Source: Ferrovum sp.
GTDB taxonomy: Bacteria > Pseudomonadota > Gammaproteobacteria > Burkholderiales > Ferrovaceae
Assembly (NCBI GenBank): GCA_027450105.1
Contig: DAIDKJ010000012.1
Location: forward strand, 1 to 16,067
Direction of reading: 5' to 3'
Length of the DNA: 16,067 nucleotides
A program made the translations under genes and the position numbers. Position 1 is the first letter of the stretch. Every line of letters begins with the position of its first letter. The notes under the pieces are model-generated. The model saw only the letters and a program-made list of their open reading frames with translations. It ran no database searches and was not told the DNA's origin. Shown here piece after piece: positions 13,610 through 16,067 of this stretch.

Positions 13610-14104
13610 ATGGCTGATTCTCGACCCTGCTTTCCCCGTCAGGGATCCTACGACTGGACTTTGGACACCGAAGCGGCCACGCAACGCTGGGCGCAACAAC
13701 TGGCCCCCTGCCTGTACCCTGGTTTGCTGGTTACCCTGCAAGGTCCCTTGGGTGCTGGAAAAACCACAGTGGTGCGGGCCTTGTTACGTGCTCTGGGCGT
13801 TCAGGGACAGATCAAAAGCCCAACCTACGCGCTGCTTGAAATGTATGCAGTTTCGAGGTTATACTTGTATCACTTTGATTTTTATCGGATCAGTTCTTCT
13901 GAAGAGTTGGAAGAAGCGGGGTTCAGGGATTACTTTTCCGGAACCGGTGTTTGCTTCGTGGAGTGGCCGCAGCGTGCAGGGGCTTGGTTGCCTGTACCGG
14001 ATGTGGCCATCGAGCTGGAAATAATGGAGGAAAAAAGAAAGCTGGTGGCGACCTCCCACACACCAATCGGACAATCATGCCTCGAACGTGCTTTCCACGT
14101 CTAA
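13610..14104 (+). CDS. tsaE: tRNA threonylcarbamoyladenosine biosynthesis ATPase TsaE
   Basis: The ATPase subunit of the TsaBDE complex that makes N6-threonylcarbamoyladenosine at position 37 of ANN-decoding tRNAs. It has 164 residues, near E. coli TsaE (153) with a slightly longer N-terminus. The P-loop GPLGAGKTT lies at 45-53, followed by the switch segment SPTYALLEMY (from Ser70), the HFDFYRI motif and FVEWPQRAG, the family's Glu-Trp block. The start ATG 13610 has no strong ribosome site. The last 28 nt overlap the beginning of amiC, and the tsaE-amiC-mutL order is widely conserved in Proteobacteria, so the three are likely transcribed together. Confidence 0.95.
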   Translation: MADSRPCFPRQGSYDWTLDTEAATQRWAQQLAPCLYPGLLVTLQGPLGAGKTTVVRALLRALGVQGQIKSPTYALLEMYAVSRLYLYHFDFYRISSSEELEEAGFRDYFSGTGVCFVEWPQRAGAWLPVPDVAIELEIMEEKRKLVATSHTPIGQSCLERAFHV

Positions 14105-15630
14105 TCACTTTTCTTTCTCTGGCCCTGCTGGTCACGGTGTTGGGCATACCCCGGGTGTGGGCCGATTATCGTATCGAGTCGGTACGATTATGGCCGGCCG
14201 AGGATTATACGCGGGTCACCTTCGAAGCGCCTGTAGCCATTCAAAGTACCCTGTTTAGCATTGCCAATCCGGAGCGTCTGGTTCTGGATCTGGAGGGGGT
14301 GGGTGCCAGTGCTGCGCTGTTGGCCATGGCACACCAGGTGAACCCGGATGATCCCTACATTCGAAATATCCGGGTGGGCCATTTCAAGCCGGGCGTGGTG
14401 CGCGTGGTGTTCGATCTCAAGGCACCGGTATCGGCCAGTACCTCACTGCTGCAGCCCGTGGCAAAATATGGCTATCGGCTCATACTCGATATGTATCCCC
14501 AAAATCCCTCTGACCCCTTGCAAGCCCTGTTGGAGCAAACACAGAACGTAAGCTCCCCCGAGGCGAAAGTGAGCTCCCCCGAGGCCAAGGGGAACTCACC
14601 CAATGCGCTTCTCCCCCTGGCAGGTGTTGCTGCGACGACTTCGCCCGCGCCACTGGCTTCGGGCACACCAGCCCAAAGCGACGTTCCAGTGCCGGCGCCT
14701 TCTTCGCCAACGCTGGCGCGTGCCCCCGTGGCCGATGCAACACTTGGCAACCCCGCTGTGGGCAGCGAGGCTCAACCTGCAATATCGCTGCCCGCCACGG
14801 AGCCGGGTCCGCCAGAATCGCCTCTTGCAAGCCATCCCTCTGAAGCCACAGGGGCAAGACCGACACCGTCTCTCATGGCACCTCATGCGCTGGTCATCGC
14901 TGTGGATGCCGGGCATGGGGGGGAAGATCCAGGCGCCCAAGGGAGTGCCGGAACGCACGAAAAGGACGTGACGCTGGCCATTGCACGGCGTCTCAAGGCT
15001 CACATCGATGCCCAACCCAACTTGCGGGCGGTGTTGATTCGTGATGGAGACTACTTCATCCCGCTCCAAGGGCGCACTGCCAAAGCCCATCAGTTGCATG
15101 CGGATCTGTTCATTTCGGTGCATGCCGATGCCTTTGTCAATCACGAGGCGCGTGGTTCTTCCGTGTTTGCCCTGTCCGAGCGCGGGGCTACCTCAGTGGC
15201 CGCGCGTTGGTTGGCGCGCCAGGAAAACGCATCCGACTTGATTGGCGGTGTGAACCTCAACCGCCACGATCCTTATCTGGCACAAACCCTGTTTGATTTA
15301 TCGCAAACCGCCACGATCAACGATAGCCTGAAAATGGCACGGGCGGTGCTCGATCAATTGCATCAGGTCAACGCTCTGCACCACGGGCAGGTGGAGCAGG
15401 CTGGGTTTGCCGTGCTGAAATCCCCCGACATTCCTTCCATTTTGGTGGAAACCGCTTTTATTACCAATCCGCAGGAAGAACAGCGTCTCAACGAACCGGA
15501 ATATCAGGATAAACTGGCGGCCGCCATTCTTGCCGGAGTCCAACACTATCTGGCCCTGTCGACGCCCGCGCGCGCCCGGACCACGGCGCTTCCTGCTTCT
15601 TCGTCGTCTCAGATGGCCTTGATGCCATGA
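14077..15630 (+). CDS. amiC: N-acetylmuramoyl-L-alanine amidase with AMIN domain (AmiC type)
   Basis: A periplasmic zinc amidase that cuts the stem peptide from glycan strands to split septal peptidoglycan during division. The 517 residues run: Sec signal peptide (1-29, VWA before Asp30; no twin Arg), one AMIN domain (about 30-140, for septal targeting), a Pro/Ala/Ser linker (about 147-270) and an Amidase_3 domain. Zinc ligands are His280 (DAGHGG), Glu295 (HEKD) and His349 (SVHAD); the catalytic Glu458 is in VETAFITN. The region between SERGATS and INDSLKMA corresponds to the autoinhibitory insert of AmiB/AmiC, so an EnvC/NlpD-type activator is expected. ATG 14077 is chosen because the signal peptide starts there; it lies inside tsaE. 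AmiB/AmiC naming is a close call. Its stop overlaps the mutL start. Confidence 0.94.
   Translation: MPRTCFPRLITFLSLALLVTVLGIPRVWADYRIESVRLWPAEDYTRVTFEAPVAIQSTLFSIANPERLVLDLEGVGASAALLAMAHQVNPDDPYIRNIRVGHFKPGVVRVVFDLKAPVSASTSLLQPVAKYGYRLILDMYPQNPSDPLQALLEQTQNVSSPEAKVSSPEAKGNSPNALLPLAGVAATTSPAPLASGTPAQSDVPVPAPSSPTLARAPVADATLGNPAVGSEAQPAISLPATEPGPPESPLASHPSEATGARPTPSLMAPHALVIAVDAGHGGEDPGAQGSAGTHEKDVTLAIARRLKAHIDAQPNLRAVLIRDGDYFIPLQGRTAKAHQLHADLFISVHADAFVNHEARGSSVFALSERGATSVAARWLARQENASDLIGGVNLNRHDPYLAQTLFDLSQTATINDSLKMARAVLDQLHQVNALHHGQVEQAGFAVLKSPDIPSILVETAFITNPQEEQRLNEPEYQDKLAAAILAGVQHYLALSTPARARTTALPASSSSQMALMP
14548..14610 (+). repeat. 21-bp tandem repeat in the amiC linker
   Basis: Units at 14548-14568 and 14569-14589 differ at only three positions and encode VSSPEAK twice; a third, more diverged unit follows (14590-14610, GNSPNAL). 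As in the TPR gene, the period is seven codons and the repeat lies in a disordered linker. Confidence 0.85.
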
Positions 15631-16067
15631 GCCGAATCAGGCTTCTGGATGAGGTCCTGGTGGCACAGATTGCAGCCGGTGAAGTGGTGGAACGCCCTGC
15701 CTCGGCGCTCAAAGAGTTGGTGGAAAATGCTTTGGACGCTCAATCCACCGAGATCGTCGTCACTCTGGAGCAAGGTGGAGTTCGTTGCCTGCGGGTGGAA
15801 GATAATGGGTTCGGCATGAGTGCCGAAGAGCTTCCCTGGGCCTTGACCGCCCATGCTACCAGCAAGATTCGCTCGCTGTCCGATCTGGAATCGGTAACCA
15901 GTCTTGGTTTTCGCGGGGAAGCCTTGGCCAGTATGGCCGCGGTTGCGGAGTTGACCTTGATCAGCCGTACCCGGGAAAGCCCTTATGCAGCTAGTATTCG
16001 TATTGAAGCCGGAGTAAGTTCCGGGGTCAGCCCGGCAGCCCGGGATGTGGGTACCACCGTGCAATTA
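15627..16067 (+). CDS. mutL: DNA mismatch repair protein MutL, N-terminal part (cut by window end)
   Basis: The GHKL ATPase that links MutS mismatch recognition to strand incision. The first 147 codons are present, all in the ATPase domain. Motifs in order are IAAGEVVERPAS (15-26), KELVENALDA with the catalytic Glu30 and Mg-binding Asn34, the ATP-lid base DNGFGM, HATSKI, and GFRGEALASM. The start ATG 15627 shares ATGA with the amiC stop, so translation is coupled. Whether the C-terminal domain carries the DQHA(x)2E(x)4E endonuclease motif cannot be seen here. Confidence 0.97.
   Translation, partial: MSRIRLLDEVLVAQIAAGEVVERPASALKELVENALDAQSTEIVVTLEQGGVRCLRVEDNGFGMSAEELPWALTAHATSKIRSLSDLESVTSLGFRGEALASMAAVAELTLISRTRESPYAASIRIEAGVSSGVSPAARDVGTTVQL

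Noticed and set aside
14041..14048. GCTGGTGG, identical to the E. coli Chi octamer.
   Set aside because: An octamer of this composition is expected by chance in a GC-rich window; no sign it is functional in this organism.
1..16067. A hidden accessory island, defence system, phage or mobile element.
   Set aside because: Every gene belongs to a well-known core family in a familiar order, composition looks even by eye, and there are no integrases, transposases, direct-repeat boundaries, tRNA targets or clustered unknown genes.

Overview
The window reads as a piece of ordinary core chromosome from a Gram-negative bacterium, most likely a betaproteobacterium. The protein families support this: LpxH (lipid A), periplasmic DsbD, an AMIN-domain amidase, and HrcA next to NadK, RecN and HemH. 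Gene order agrees: cysS / TPR protein / ppiB / lpxH, hemH-hrcA / nadK-recN, orn / M48 protease / rsgA, and queG / tsaE-amiC-mutL are neighbourhoods I know from Betaproteobacteria. Base composition looks moderately GC-rich (mid-50s percent by eye, not computed). A Nitrosomonadales- or Ferrovales-like lineage would fit, but I cannot fix the genus.

Layout. Positions 1-791 (minus) hold the N-terminal half of cysS. A divergent promoter region (792-1074) leads to a plus-strand run: a possible 32-codon upstream ORF, a secreted TPR protein, ppiB and lpxH (to 3002). The minus-strand pair hrcA-hemH (5230-3067) faces it. nadK and recN (5259-7922) run on the plus strand, divergent from hrcA. orn (8483-7917, minus) meets recN tail to tail with overlapping stops. 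A Ste24-type M48 membrane protease and rsgA (8551-10733, plus) overlap by 4 nt. The minus-strand pair queG-dsbD (13564-10743) meets rsgA with a 9-bp gap. From 13610 to the right edge, tsaE, amiC and mutL overlap in one plus-strand unit; mutL is cut by the window end.

The genes cover translation and tRNA modification (cysS, queG, tsaE), ribosome assembly (rsgA), RNA turnover (orn), DNA repair (recN, mutL), the envelope (lpxH, amiC, dsbD, M48 protease), protein folding and stress control (ppiB, hrcA), and cofactors (hemH, nadK). The coding sequence is packed: no stretch over 300 bases lacks a gene, several genes overlap, and I see no tRNA, rRNA, IS element, CRISPR array, prophage or convincing intrinsic terminator.

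I did not find an undescribed system. The observations worth a second look are small: candidate leaderless starts for nadK and queG, a strong Shine-Dalgarno upstream of orn that serves an out-of-frame mini-ORF better than orn itself, a short ORF coupled to the TPR gene, an A8 slippery run late in recN, and 21-bp tandem duplications in the linkers of two exported proteins.
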